Positions 46,282-64,000 of a stretch of DNA of 64,000 nt are shown in pieces. Both the position numbers and the translations under genes were made by a program. The DNA is taken from positions 543,497 to 607,496 of the forward strand of contig CACVBU010000363.1 in NCBI GenBank assembly GCA_902728285.1. The letters are read 5' to 3'. The stretch's first letter is position 1. Every line of letters begins with the position of its first letter. The notes under the pieces are model-generated. The model worked only from the letters and a program-made list of their open reading frames with translations. It was not told where the DNA came from and did not search any database. The DNA comes from Clytia hemisphaerica. Lineage: Eukaryota > Cnidaria > Hydrozoa > Leptothecata > Clytiidae.

Positions 46282-46779
46282 TCAAAAACTTGAGGGTAGG
46301 ATCCTATATTGCATTTCCTTAATGGTTTCTGGTAAATTCCCCGAGGATAAGGCGCACACAAAGTTAGGATGTCTAGACATTACATCTGCGTTATCATGGA
46401 CTCGGCCTGGCCTGTGCTTAATGTCAAAGTCGTGCTGCTGCAAGGTCAAAATCCAGCGTGCTAGACGGGCTCGTGGTTCCTTAAGGCTTAGTAGCCAACG
46501 CAAGGAGCTATGGTCCGTGTGGACCGTAAATGGCCGACCGTGCAAATACGGAAGGAATTTCTTAACACCGGCGACTACTGCTAACGCTTCTTGCTCTGTC
46601 GTGGAATAGTTTCGTTCGGCTTTATTTAGAGCGCGGCCACCATAAGCGATGACCCTTTCTGTGTTATTTTGGAACTGGCCTAAAATCATTCCTAAAGCAT
46701 AGTTGCTGGCGTCCACGTAAAGTTCGAATTTCGAGTTGAAATCAGGAAGTGCCAGAATGGGAGGTTCTATTAACTTTTT
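46282..46779 (-). pseudogene. Gypsy RNase H segment
   Basis: The frame opens in the gap edge and reads NSKFELYVDASNYALGMILG (catalytic D), ERVIAYGGRALNKAERNYST, EQEALAVVAG (catalytic E), FTVHTDHSSLRWLL (catalytic D), and HRPGRVHDNADVMSRHP, the standard RNase H of Ty3/gypsy pol. The preceding LIEPPILALPDF is the RT-RNase H linker. It is intact here, but RT is missing because of the gap. Confidence 0.85.
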
Positions 46780-47159
46780 NNNNNNNNNNNNNNNNNNNNN
46801 NNNNNNNNNNNNNNNNNNNNNNNNNNNNNNNNNNNNNNNNNNNNNNNNNNNNNNNNNNNNNNNNNNNNNNNNNNNNNNNNNNNNNNNNNNNNNNNNNNNN
46901 NNNNNNNNNNNNNNNNNNNNNNNNNNNNNNNNNNNNNNNNNNNNNNNNNNNNNNNNNNNNNNNNNNNNNNNNNNNNNNNNNNNNNNNNNNNNNNNNNNNN
47001 NNNNNNNNNNNNNNNNNNNNNNNNNNNNNNNNNNNNNNNNNNNNNNNNNNNNNNNNNNNNNNNNNNNNNNNNNNNNNNNNNNNNNNNNNNNNNNNNNNNN
47101 NNNNNNNNNNNNNNNNNNNNNNNNNNNNNNNNNNNNNNNNNNNNNNNNNNNNNNNNNNN
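46780..47159. other. Assembly gap (380 N)
   Basis: A run of N. The left neighbour is a gypsy RNase H cut at its start and the right neighbour is the 3' end of a HIRAN-like frame, so the gap should hide the 5' end of the DNA transposon and perhaps a join between two unrelated sequences. The true size is unknown. Confidence 1.
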
Positions 47160-47656
47160 CTGTTTTTTGTTTCTTTCTTTTTTAAGCTTTTTTCTAACCC
47201 ATATTTTCTTCTCTTTTCAAACTCTTCCAACTTTTCACGTGTCATCTGCCTCATTTGGGCGAAAAGATCAGCGTTCTCAGTCTTAAAAATAAAGCTTGCG
47301 GGAATTTCCATTCCTCCTTTAGGCAGGTCATGAGAGTATCTCCTTTCTCCTGTAATTTTCACCGACAATCCTCCTCCATTCTTGATGAAAAAATATGTTA
47401 ATTTTGACAAAAATTTGGGAACGTGTCCAACCGTTTGACCATCACTACAGATAGCAATCGCGTATTGATCTTCGACTAATGCACCAGGTCTAACTTCTGG
47501 CTTCACAGTCAAAATGGAGCCGATATCAGCAGTCCACCCAGTCCAGCTGTAGATATGGTATCCTCTAATACAACAAGCAGCTGTAAATTCCTTTTCCAAT
47601 ACTATTGGAATTTTTAAATCTTGAACAAGAAGAGATTTAAAAAGATTGTCACACAT
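47160..47656 (-). CDS. HIRAN-like protein, divergent partner of the transposase
   Basis: The frame starts at an ATG (47656), runs about 165 residues and enters the gap without a stop. Residues about 40-125 fit a HIRAN-like fold: WTADIGSILTVKPEVRPGAL, EDQYAIAICSDGQTVGHVPK, FFIKNGGGLSVKITGERRYS and DLPKGGMEIPASFIF. HIRAN domains are found in HLTF/Rad5-type enzymes, where HLTF's binds 3' ends of single-stranded DNA. The following part is a charged helix (REKLEEFEKRRK), ending in a lysine-rich tail. It faces away from the transposase gene across 216 bases, so both are probably parts of one element. The HIRAN call rests on pattern, not on a search. Confidence 0.6.
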
Positions 47657-47872
47657 TTTTGTTGTTGTGTATACGCAAAGCTGTTTCTTGTCGAAACGAC
47701 CTGAGAAAAAAAGAAGTCGCTGCAGTGGAACTTTGTTTGTTAAAAAAACTCACAGCACAATCGAATGTTTTTGACATTCGAATGTTTTCTTCGGCCATCA
47801 CTTTTCACTCGCGAGATCTATCTTTCTGAACTTACACGTGTGGTTTATTTTGTTCTTGTTCTTCGAAAGAAA
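47657..47872. promoter_or_regulatory. Bidirectional promoter region with a palindrome
   Basis: This 216-bp stretch separates two divergent start codons. It holds CGAATGTTTTTGACATTCG (47762-47780), an inverted repeat with a 5-base centre, directly followed by a further AATGTTTT, so the half site occurs three times. It is a plausible site for the transposase or a host regulator. No TATA box is clear. Confidence 0.5.
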
Positions 47873-49639
47873 ATGTCTACCCAAACGAATATAATCGGTT
47901 TTTTAAAACAAGCATCGAATACCAAAAGGAAACGCCAGTCAACTATTACATCTTTCCTGGCACCTGGACAAAATCAAGTTGATGACTCTGTGGTATATCT
48001 AAGAAGTAAGTACATACTATTTTGCTCTGCGAAGAACAAATAAAATCTTCCCTTTGCGTTAAAATTACCATATATAGTTGGTATTTTTTTGGTAAAAGTA
48101 TTTGAATTATTATTTTTACCATTTCAGGTAAAGCAGCAGCACCCCCACCGAGTAAAAAGCGTGTCGGACGACCACCAAATTCACTTACAGATGACCAAAT
48201 CAATCGAATGCTGGAAAGGAATCATGACTACAACGATCTCTTACGAAAAGCCACGTATTTTGATTCAGTTATCATCAACTTTTACTTAAACCCTGACAGC
48301 GTGAAGAATGCCAACGAAATTGAACACTCCACCAGAAAACGTTACACCGAGAAAACAAAAAGGGAAATGAGAGAACACTACCTACTCACGCAAAACTTTG
48401 TGGCTTCTGCCAAAGCTTTTAATGTTAACGAATCCACCCTTCGTAATATTGTGAAAACCCTCCCTAGAAACGTTAAACCGATTGACAAAGGAAACCGTTC
48501 AGGAGCTGGTAGGCCATTAACATACCCCTTAGAAGTTGAAAATGATCTTGTATGCTGGATTCTCAAGCTAAGAGATATGCATTTTCCAGTATCTGTGCTC
48601 GCTTTACAGGAGAAGGGAAGAAGTGTTATCTGCCCTCACAATCCCACATTCAATGCTAGTCGTGGTTGGGTCCAAAAGTTTTTCGCAAGGCATCGACTAT
48701 CCCTACGCAGCCGAACATCTGTCAGCCAAAAGCTTCCCCAGCAACTAGAATCTTCTATCACTAAGTTCTATCTTGATGCTGGTCGCTACATGAGGATCGG
48801 TAAAATATCCCTTGTCACTTGTTGGGAACATGGACGAAACACCGGCATTTTTTGATATGGTACCAGCTAAAAGCATCACTAAAACCGGTACCAAAGAATG
48901 TGTGGTGAGAACATCAGGTGGTGAGAAAAAGCATGTCACCGTAGTTCTGTCAGCTGCTGCAGACGGAACCATGCTGCCTCCAATGGTAATCTTCAAAGGC
49001 AAAACCGAAAGAACCATTGAGAAACTGCGAATACCGGAAGGATTTGTGGTAAAATGCCAAGAAAAGGCTTGGATGGACGAGCATCTCATGAAAGTATGGC
49101 TTGATGATATCTGGTTAGAATACATCAAGAAGGTCTCCAAGGATATCGGGTTCGAAAATTCGCTGTTAACGTACGACGCATTTGCAGCACACAAAACGGA
49201 TGATATCCAGAGTAAGTTGTTGGTTGAAAATAAATGCGATGCTCTAATGATACCAGCAGGATGCACATCGAAATGCCAGCCAATGGATGTGTGCATCAAC
49301 AAACCTTTCAAAGCCATTTTGCGAAAATGTTGGGTTGAACACGTATCTAAAGTCATCGAGAAAATGCCTGAACCCTCATCAAAACCCGACTTCAAGCTTC
49401 CACCACCAAGCAAACAAGATATTGTAGACTGGGTTGAGAAAGCACACAAAGTTCTGTCAAACGACAAAGAGATGGTAGCCAGATCATTTGAAGTATGTGG
49501 CATCACAACAACTGATCCAAGCAAAGTGAGAAGTGGAGAATTCTACGAACAATGCATGGGTAATGCTAAAACTATCTTAGATTTAGAGGACGATGCCACT
49601 GAAAAAGACGATGACGATGACGACCCTTTTGAATTGTAA
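47873..49639 (+). pseudogene. pogo/Tigger-like transposase with two N-terminal PIP-box-like motifs
   Basis: Exon 47873-48005 and exon 48128-49639 join in phase. Residues 4-11 (QTNIIGFL) and 22-29 (QSTITSFL) both fit the PCNA-binding pattern Q-x-x-I-x-x-F-L. Next come an AT-hook-like KKRVGRPP, a helix-turn-helix region (TLRNIVKTLP), and a second DNA-binding domain ending FFARHRLSLRSRT. The DDE_1 catalytic domain holds D in GNMDETPAF, D in LTYDAFAAHK and D in QPMDVCINKPF, with 36 residues between the last two. One extra base in the A run near 48802 shifts the frame between MRIGK and YPLSLVG. The C-terminus is acidic. Transposase activity would need that frame repaired; the base may be an assembly error. 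Confidence 0.85.
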
Positions 49640-49870
49640 ATAATATTTTTGAAAATTTGAAAAATTTGAAAGAACAAAACTAATCCTGAAAAAATCAGTT
49701 CGTACTATAATTAGAGGAAAATTTGAACTTTACCGTATTAAATTAGAGGAAAATCAAAAGTAGGTAAATGGGTGCTCGCACTAATAATTAGCGGATTTAA
49801 ATTAGTTCAAAATGACGAAAATAATTTCCTCGCATTAATTAGAGGACGTATTAAATTAGAGAAATTACGG
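49640..49870. mobile_element. 3' end of the DNA transposon
   Basis: After the transposase stop, the bases contain several copies of ATTAAATTAGAGG or ATAATTAGAGG and end GAAATTACGG at 49870, followed by TA (49871-49872), the target dinucleotide used by pogo/Tc1-type elements. The repeated subterminal motifs are likely transposase-binding sites. The matching 5' end should lie within the gap at 46780-47159 or beyond it. Confidence 0.6.
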
Positions 49871-49872
49871 TA

Positions 49873-58589
<8,717 letters not shown>

Positions 58590-58599
58590 CTGTTGATTA

Positions 58600-61500
58600 A
58601 TCAAAAAAAAATTAAAAACAGATATAGAAATATACCTGAAATAGACAAACAAGAATAATGGTCTTGGATTTTTGATAGCCTTTTTATTTCTTTTAAAACT
58701 GAAACAGAAATAATACGTGAAATGGGAATTGCTCATCAGGGAGGCTAACATCATAGCCCTAAATGACCTGGCTGGTCATTTTAAAATACAACTTGCAGCT
58801 CCGCTCGCAGCTCAGTCTACCATTTTTGTTTTGATTTCTTTGTATGTATTTTAAGACCAGCCAGTCTTTCGTTGGGGGTTACATGTTTAGCCTCCACTGA
58901 TGCAAAGTTAACCCCAATCTCACGGTAGCTATGTCATTATTGTTTTCTTCTTCTATTTTTAGGTATTTAGATTTACCAGTTGGAAATAGACTTTTTTCAA
59001 AGAGGCCACCCTGTTGAATAATTTTCCAGCAGAAAAACAATGAAAACCATGCATAATTATTACAATATGCAATGAAGTAATTTTATGACTGGACCACATA
59101 TATTCAACAGGACGTCCTCTTTGAAAAGGTCTATTGCGGCTTGTTGCGCCGGATATCTCCGGCGTAGATTTGAAGTTTGAGATCTGCTGCCTCCAACTTT
59201 TACCAGTTAAGTTGGTGCAGCGCTCCGGCGTAACATTCCCCTTCTTTCCGGACTGGAGATTGGATGAAAATATGAGAAATTTATGAGCAAAGTTTGTTTT
59301 CCTTGTTTATAGTGGAGAGCTCAAATATATGAGCAACAACACAAACAACAACAACATAAACAACACAATAATAGTGACTAATAATATCGCTATAACTAAG
59401 TCAATGAAAAATGAAATCTTTTTGTTAACATTCATTTTTTTTGATTTTATTCAAATGATCAACAATTTGAGAAAATCATGAGCTACCTGTCCCCTACAGC
59501 TAACAGGCTAATATGAAAACAAATGGAATGTATCTCAACCTTCACTGATCTGCACTGATACAAATAAATCTTAATTCTGAAAATGATCCACATGGGTCTG
59601 TGATTTGAATTCAACTTTTTATACCTTGTACGTTATGTTACCTTCTGAGTTACATATCTGAAAGTGAACGCAAACAAGCTATTAAAAACTGAAACAGACA
59701 CGAAAAAAAGTTTGGGATAATTTTCCTACAATTATAGACCTTTTGCAGAATGAATTTCCATTGTGTCTCTAAAAATTAGCACCAAAATTATGACAGTCCA
59801 TCACTCCAACATGCCTAGGCGTAATTTCATGTTGGATAATTTAAAAAAAACTCCAGCATAAATCACGATTAACTCCACGTATCAGTGGATATGCAAGGGA
59901 ATCAACACAACAATAACCAAAGTTTCCCTTGCATCCATTACATTACCATCCATCTACTATTACAAGTGTGATTTTGACCTTCCAAAAATTATAGGGATCC
60001 AATTTAGAGTACCTTAAGGAAGAATTTTCGCGGAACAAAATTTCGCGGTTTTCGCGATTTTGCTGGCGAATTAAGTTCCCGCGAAATTTTACAAAACCGT
60101 CAATCCGCGAAATTAAATTCCCGCAAAATTGAATTTATTTCACGCATTCCCCAAATTCGTACTTTCAAGCCTTAAAACGTTTTTTGCTTATTTAATAACG
60201 TTTTTGTCAAAAATCCTGCAACCGCAATTAAATTCCAGGAAAAAAAATAATTTGCCAACCGCGAAAAATCCCGCGAAATTTCTCCTTAAGTATCGCTGCC
60301 CATTTTGCGATGCTTTGGATAAACTTACCATAAGTTGATCGAATATCAACATTCCTCTCATTAATTCTGACATCCCTTCTTCAGAGAGGAATAACAGGAA
60401 GGTCAGATTTCTCTAGGACTCTAGATTTCTTTGCTCTCTGACGGCTAATTAGTAACCGGTGCGTTGATTCCAACCTTTCTATTATTCTGGTTGGTAAACG
60501 ATATTCAAAAATTTGATTGTGAACTTTGTTTTGTTTTGAACATGCTGAAAATCGAGGTACTTCCACTAACAGTAACTGGACTGCCAGGCAGTGTCAAACC
60601 AACAAGGATTGGAATATTGATCAGTTAATAGTATTTTTCAAAATAAAAATAGAATCACTCAAGAGAGTTAGCAAGCAGTTTTGCCGAAAAAGAAAGAGAT
60701 ATACCATGTGAAAAAACAGGCAATCAAAGTAGCAAACCAGTTTAATCCACGTCACTTAGTCTAACCTTCTTGCTCCACTCGTCCATTTTTGAAAAAAAAA
60801 TGAAATACTGATTCGCCAAAACATCCGCCACATCTAATATAAGCATATATCCTATCGTTTAAACGTAGAGTCATTCAAGAGCGTTAATCTTTAATCTATA
60901 CCAGTTTTCTTGCGACAATAAGCGGAATGGGTGTTTTAAAGATATGACTTATCTTATTTATCGTCGGCACTACACTCTATCGTTTAAAATGGTAACCCCA
61001 TTTTCACTTTCGATCTCAGTCAACTTATCAACTTGTTGTAGAACAGAACTTTTTGGAAGAACTTGTTTTTTTTTTACAAATCTCAAAGAAAAGAGACCCT
61101 TGTGATTTTTTTAGGTTGATTCTGATTTAGTTATGGGCTATGCCTTTTAGTAACCTACAGGGGTATTACGACTTTTCAGGGCGCTGAGCCTTGATGATGC
61201 CTTCACTCTAATGTAATGATCCACTATTATCTATATTTAAGTTCAAAAGGCATAAGACAATTATCGATGAAGACAAAGGATAGAGGAGAAAAATAAAAAG
61301 GATAAAACATATAAATTTTCAGCGCTAAGAGACCGAAGAAGCCAGCAAGAGAGTTTTAGAATATGTGCTTTTTCGTCTAGGAGCAAATTTATGACCTTTC
61401 AATTTTTTATACAAAGGATGTTTTGTTCTGAGGAAACGTTATCGGCACTATTGGTCTCCCAAAACTTATCACTACTTATGGTTTGATGTTATAAAAAAAT

Positions 61501-62068
61501 ATAGGAAAACATTTGCCAAGATAACTGAAGGACATTGTTTTTTTCTCCACGAAAAAGATGTGGTCTGAAGCTCTAGGGTTACCTAGACAACAAGAACCGT
61601 TAGATGACCCGTGATTATCCCCGAGTCTTGTCAGAACACATTATAGTTCGAGCTCTTAAAAAGTTTGGAATCTGATCAGAACGGATCAAATTTTCCCTGA
61701 AAAAAATATGCGCGTAGAACAAGCGGATAAAGGTGCCTCGTCGTCTTTCGAAGAAAGGCATAAAGAATAATAGCTTAAGTTGGTAAATAATTGTAGTGTG
61801 ACATAACAAACTAGGAAGGGTGCAACAAGATCTAAACAAAAGAGGTATACAAAAAAAAGCTGGTTAAAATAGGGTTGAAACGAAGAATGCTATACCGGAT
61901 CGAAACAAATTGATTAAAAAAAATTTATTTAAAAAGTATTATACTAGAACCGATGTTTTATACTTTTTGATTTTTTCTTCTTCAAAGTAACATAATTTTT
62001 CTATTTCTTAGCTTACTATAAAACAGTCAGGAGGTCATATCTCTCTCTCTCTGGAATTTAGCCCAATA
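58600..62068. other. Intergenic region between divergent SEL1L and GALM
   Basis: The 5' ends of both genes face this region. The first SEL1L exon probably lies here but I cannot identify it; near 58780-58930 and 59130-59230 the GC rises somewhat, which may mark the promoter. Otherwise it is AT-rich with no credible ORF, apart from one repeat described separately at 60020-60290. Confidence 0.4.
60020..60290. repeat. CGCGAAA-type dispersed repeat
   Basis: Dense with TTCGCGG, CGCGAAATT and TTCCCGC phrases in both orientations (for example GGAACAAAATTTCGCGG, and CCGCGAAAAATCCCGCGAAA), so it can fold back on itself. Related phrases occur at 5620-5830 and 23200-23290. Confidence 0.6.
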
Positions 62069-63589
62069 ATGAAGAAAATAGAAATTAGTAATTTTGGTAT
62101 ATTGCCATCAGGACACATAGTCAAAAAGATTGAATTTGAGAACAAGAATGGTTTGAAATTTTCTGTCCTCAATTATGGAGCAACTGCTGCCAGCTTGATT
62201 TGTCCTGATAAGTGAGTTGATTGACATTATATTTTTTTTGTGTGTGTTTTAAACTTAAATGAGAATTTTTTCATATGTTTTATAAGAACCTGTAAAATTT
62301 TGCTGAGGCTCAGCTGTTCTTATTTTTTTGGCACTTTGAAATTCAAATTGTTCTTATCTTTAGAGGGTGTAATTTATGGTGTATTTTATGCATTACAGTA
62401 TACCCAATTTTTACTACTTTGAGCCCTAAATTGATTGAAATTGGGCACCATTCAAAACTATGTACGCTCAAAAATAAGCAAAAGTCGATCCCCTCTCAAC
62501 TTGTATGGTCGCGTACCCTTTGTATTGACAGTACCCTTCTTCCGTGTACGTATGCTTTACAAAGGATACTCCCCCTCAGAGCGTACATAATTTTTGAATG
62601 GCCCCTAGTAGTAGTAGTAGTAGTAGTAGAGTAGTTTCAGGCTCAGAATTGTTTTTGAATTGTTCTTATTTTTTTGGCGATTTTGAGCCTCATTGTTCTT
62701 TTAAAATTGTTCTTACAAAAGAAAAAAGTGTATAATAAAATTATTTTAACAAAATGTTTATTTTCAGCACAAGCTTTTAAATATTTAATCTTTCTCATCT
62801 TACAGGAATGGGAAAAGCGACGATATAATACTTGGATATGACAACCTAGAAGGTATTTTCATCCGTCGTAAACACTTTACAATTTGCAGTTTTTACAGGC
62901 AAACTGTATAGTTTCTATAATTTGAAAATGAAATACAATAAAGCTATAATCAAAAAATGAATGATAGCAATTTCATTCACTCACGATGAGTTTAGTTGAA
63001 TTTAGTCATTATGAATATCTTTGTTACTACAGGTTACTTAGAAAACAGTTACTTTGGATCGACAATCGGACGTTTTGCCAACCGTATCTGTAAAGGGAAA
63101 TTCAGCCTTGATGGAGCAGATTATCAATTGAATTGCAATAATGGATCAAACCATTTACACGGAGGATGCCAGGGATGGGATAAGGTTTGTTTTTTAAACA
63201 TCAATGGTATCGGGTTTGAATAATATAGGAAAACGAAATAGTTTTATGAGCCAAATGAATATAGTGCTATTAATTTTCAGGGTCTGTTGACAATTATCTA
63301 GTTTTAATTTCCTCGTACTTTTCCATTTTTTTTAGTAATAAGCGTATATCCTAAAATTATGGAGTTTTCTCCTTTTCAGAAATTGTGGGATTGGAAAATC
63401 AAAAATGATGAAGTGGAGTTCCGATTGGAGAGCAAAGACGGTGACGAGTGTTACCCTGGCAACGTGAATGCATCAGTCTGTTACAAACTAACTGAAGATA
63501 ACGAAATACAAATTCGTTTAAAAGCAACAACTGATCAAACTACACTCATCAATATGACCAACCATGCCTTCTTCAATCTCAGCGGTCAA
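62069..63589 (+). CDS. GALM: Galactose mutarotase (aldose 1-epimerase), first four exons
   Basis: Converts beta- to alpha-galactose for the Leloir pathway, in the cytosol. Exons 62069-62211, 62806-62852, 63033-63184 and 63380-63589 join in phase with GT-AG sites. Family motifs are in order: VLNYGATAASLICPD, DIILGYDNLEGY, GSTIGRFANRICKGKFSLDG (sugar-binding N-R pair), NGSNHLHGG (catalytic-site histidine) and INMTNHAFFNLSG (second histidine). This is roughly the first 180 residues of a protein usually near 340; the catalytic glutamate lies in later exons beyond the window. The start codon follows a CTCTCTCT run and gives the expected N-terminus. No break is seen. Confidence 0.93.
62605..62631 (+). 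repeat. (AGT)n microsatellite in GALM intron 1
   Basis: About eight AGT triplets in intron 1. Confidence 0.95.
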
Positions 63590-63644
63590 GTATTGCATTT
63601 CTTTCATTTTGTGCTCTCTCAACCTCGTTCCCGTGTATTCCAGG

Positions 63645-64000
63645 CTTTATTAACCGGGCCCGGTTTTTCAAAAGTCCATTAGATTAAATCCCGATTACCG
63701 CTGATAGCGATAAGATTCCGATTAGTTAATCCCGGTGATTAATTTCCGTTGTTCGAGCGTCAGATTAACTAATCTTGGATATTTTGCCTGTGTTTTCAAA
63801 AAATCTTAATTTTGACGTCACTTTTCGAAAGTTTCCAAAATATTTTTTTTCTAGGAAAAAGCTTCTTAATCGTCGCTAATCCTGGTATGGGTCAGAAGCA
63901 GGATTAAAATTTGGCCGATTCCAGATTCAAGCCTATTTTTTTTTTCGAACAATCGATGGTTCTATGTTAATCGACGCTAATCGAGACTTAATAAAAAATT
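63645..64000. repeat. GGATTAA/TTAATCC-rich dispersed repeat in a GALM intron
   Basis: Starts near CCGGGCCCGGTTTTTCAAAA and contains many TTAATCC, GATTAG and CTAATCC phrases in both orientations, giving a foldable sequence. It reaches the window edge, so its end is unseen. Confidence 0.55.

Larger units (their letters stand above)
42809..46779 (-). mobile_element. Ty3/gypsy retrotransposon with envelope-like gene, 5' part lost at a gap
   Basis: On the minus strand the order is RNase H (from the gap edge at 46779), integrase zinc-binding, integrase core, GPY/F-like integrase end, then an envelope-like gene to 42809. Gag, protease and reverse transcriptase would lie beyond the N-run, but the sequence on the other side is a different element, so the copy is either truncated or wrongly joined. 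A purine run (read on the minus strand from 42731 to 42716) after the envelope stop could be the polypurine tract. No LTR boundary is clear. The copy has several frame changes. Confidence 0.85.

Noticed and set aside
46736-47333. Frames running through the N-run
   Set aside because: They are produced by undetermined bases. Only the real sequence right of 47160 supports a coding frame.
48745-49524. 259-residue minus-strand frame opposite the transposase
   Set aside because: It mirrors the transposase catalytic domain in antisense and has no recognisable protein features.
61615-61839. 74-residue minus-strand frame as a possible first exon of SEL1L
   Set aside because: It has no signal peptide character and no donor in a suitable phase, and it lies 3 kb from the next exon.

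Overview
The window is eukaryotic, AT-rich, intron-bearing and crowded with transposable elements. Two host genes at the right end can be named with confidence: SEL1L on the minus strand (an ERAD adaptor with Sel1 repeats) and the 5' half of GALM on the plus strand (galactose mutarotase). GT-AG introns, SWIM-MULE and BEL/Pao elements, a Helitron, CR1-like LINEs and large tandem arrays together suggest an invertebrate metazoan. A cnidarian is my best guess, but that is inference and no sequence here fixes the phylum.

Layout, left to right. Bases 218-4735 (-) hold a decayed BEL/Pao LTR retrotransposon without visible LTRs. Bases 5100-7460 hold nothing recognisable. Bases 7461-10818 hold a broken transposon-like gene of unknown family, interrupted by a terminal-inverted-repeat element with a 10-bp target duplication. 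Bases 10930-18402 (+) hold a nine-exon gene for a coiled-coil, transposase-like protein ending in PHD fingers; a 338-bp hAT-like MITE sits inside its second exon, and its third PHD finger is cut short beside a satellite array (18480-19850). Bases 20034-20876 (-) encode a Myb/SANT-tail protein, followed by a foldback element made of opposed CAATTG arrays (20918-21965) and, further on, a GTGGGTCC minisatellite (24389-24716).

Bases 25649-27556 (+) are a broken MULE transposase with a SWIM zinc finger and an AT-hook-like tail. Downstream lie a MITE, a LINE tail, and exons of an OTU-type cysteine protease domain whose intron carries a complete non-autonomous Helitron (29658-30685). Bases 34870-39160 are a near full-length CR1-like LINE; its tail meets the tail of a second, 5'-truncated LINE on the other strand. 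Bases 41926-42684 hold a compact three-exon gene of unknown function with a TATA box. Bases 42809-46779 (-) are a Ty3/gypsy element with an envelope-like gene after integrase.

The most interesting locus flanks an assembly gap: 47160-49870 is a pogo/Tigger-like DNA transposon whose transposase starts with two PCNA-interaction (PIP) box-like motifs. Divergently paired with it, across a 216-bp shared promoter region, is a HIRAN-like protein. Both features point to replication-fork or PCNA-linked DNA, a combination I do not know to be described.

Many reading frames, including the conserved SEL1L gene, carry single-base frameshifts. Some therefore look like assembly indels, and 'dead' elements should be called with care.
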